In this document: piece by piece, positions 12,938 to 13,527 of the stretch
Layout of the letters: each line of letters opens with the position of its first letter
Numbering within the stretch: position 1 is the first letter of the stretch
NCBI GenBank assembly: GCA_019752915.1
Contig: JAIELO010000250.1
Coordinates: 1 to 13,527, forward strand
Reading direction: 5' to 3'
Origin: Burkholderiaceae bacterium
GTDB taxonomy: Bacteria > Pseudomonadota > Gammaproteobacteria > Burkholderiales > Burkholderiaceae_D
DNA length: 13,527 nucleotides
The notes under the pieces: generated by a model
Databases searched by the model: none
Seen by the model: only the letters and a program-made list of their open reading frames with translations
Told to the model about the DNA's origin: nothing
Translations under genes and position numbers: made by a program

Positions 12938-13527
12938 AGGTCAGGCCGACTTTAGCGGCACGGCCGTTGATCGAGCGGGCAGCGTGACCGTCACCTTCGA
13001 CTTCGGTGTAACCGATTTTGTTAAACAGATTGTTCACACTGAAGGACAGGGTGGTCTTTGGCGTCAGGCGGTAGTTAGCGAACATATTCACCACCTGATA
13101 AGCGTCCTGCACGATGGTGTGCGCATCATCGCCCCACGACTTGCCGGTGCCGATCAGGCTAGCGCCCACGGTAGCATCGCCGAAGCTATAGCTAGGCATG
13201 ATCTGGTACACCACCTTGGCCTGACGACGTGGCGAGTTGCCGATGTTGGCCACATCTGCTGCTGCCGTGCCGACGATCTTGGCGTCGGTGTAGGTCAGGC
13301 CGCCACTGACACGGAAGCCGCCGTCCGAGTAAGCACCTTCCAGTTCCACACCCTTGGCATCGTACTTGTTCGAGGTGCTGCGCTGGGTGGTGGCTTCGTA
13401 GTTGCTCTCGTCCGTCTTGGCCTGGAACAGGGTCACGAAGGTCGAAACACCGCCACTACGCCATTTCACACCACCTTCGATCTGCTTGACAGTGTTGATG
13501 TTGATCGGTGCGCTGCCATCGAGCGGC
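12927..13527 (-). CDS. TonB-dependent outer-membrane receptor, C-terminal part (SuxA-like, partial)
   Basis: The last ~200 residues of an outer-membrane beta-barrel are present; the frame stays open to the window edge (reading PLDGSAPININTVKQIEGGVK at the cut), so the plug and TonB box lie outside. Alternating barrel strands are plain: FVTLFQAKTDESNY, GVELEGAYSDGGFRVSGGLTYTDA, VVYQIMPSY, VNMFANYRL, TLSFSVNNLFNKIGY. The protein ends TYAF, with the terminal Phe that the Bam machinery recognises. Placement directly before amylosucrase (11-base overlap) matches Xanthomonas suxA, the TonB-dependent sucrose receptor, so sucrose is the likely ligand. No internal GTG/ATG in this part is a real start. 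Confidence 0.9.
   Translation of the reverse strand, partial: PLDGSAPININTVKQIEGGVKWRSGGVSTFVTLFQAKTDESNYEATTQRSTSNKYDAKGVELEGAYSDGGFRVSGGLTYTDAKIVGTAAADVANIGNSPRRQAKVVYQIMPSYSFGDATVGASLIGTGKSWGDDAHTIVQDAYQVVNMFANYRLTPKTTLSFSVNNLFNKIGYTEVEGDGHAARSINGRAAKVGLTYAF

Overview
The window looks like chromosomal DNA of a GC-rich betaproteobacterium. Gene content and protein style (nudJ-mnmA pair, Neisseria-like amylosucrase, Bfr/Bfd pair, Feo operon) suggest Neisseriales/Chromobacteriaceae, but this was judged by eye and not by a database search. The window is densely coded. No rRNA, tRNA, CRISPR or intact mobile element is visible.

Layout, left to right. (1) 1-350, minus: the N-terminal part of PntA (transhydrogenase alpha), cut by the window edge. 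It is separated by a 314-bp AT-rich divergent region from (2) nudJ-mnmA on plus (665-2319), a Nudix phosphatase and the tRNA 2-thiouridylase. (3) Converging on these, on minus: a 5'-3' exonuclease (2827-3612) followed by a receiver-domain protein that has lost its phospho-acceptor Asp (2359-2811). Upstream of these lies a Gtt1-like glutathione S-transferase (3714-4385). A perfect 28-bp hairpin sits between gst and the exonuclease. (4) 4461-4560: an array of about ten 10-bp repeats, between gst and the end of the feo operon. (5) 4568-7040, minus: feoA-feoB-small Cys-rich membrane protein, i.e. ferrous iron import. (6) 7041-7273: a divergent promoter region with two Fur-like boxes, reading left into feo and right into bfd-tonB (7274-8190). 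bfr (8323-8796) follows and ends in a strong bidirectional terminator. (7) 8832-13527, minus: a sucrose-use operon transcribed in the order TonB-dependent receptor (5' part outside the window), amylosucrase, PfkB fructokinase, MFS/GPH sugar transporter. All junctions are overlapping or nearly so.

How the genes work together. The iron block joins Fe2+ uptake (FeoA/B), iron storage (Bfr), iron release from storage (Bfd) and a TonB energiser, apparently under Fur. The sugar block resembles the Xanthomonas sux locus: an outer-membrane receptor imports sucrose with TonB energy, the MFS carrier crosses the inner membrane, amylosucrase splits sucrose, and fructokinase traps the fructose. The tonB gene between the two blocks could serve the receptor, although its bfd neighbour points to an iron role.

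The most unusual features are the decameric repeat array upstream of gst, the Asp-less pseudo-receiver co-transcribed with a nuclease, and the Gly in amylosucrase where Neisseria polysaccharea has Arg226.
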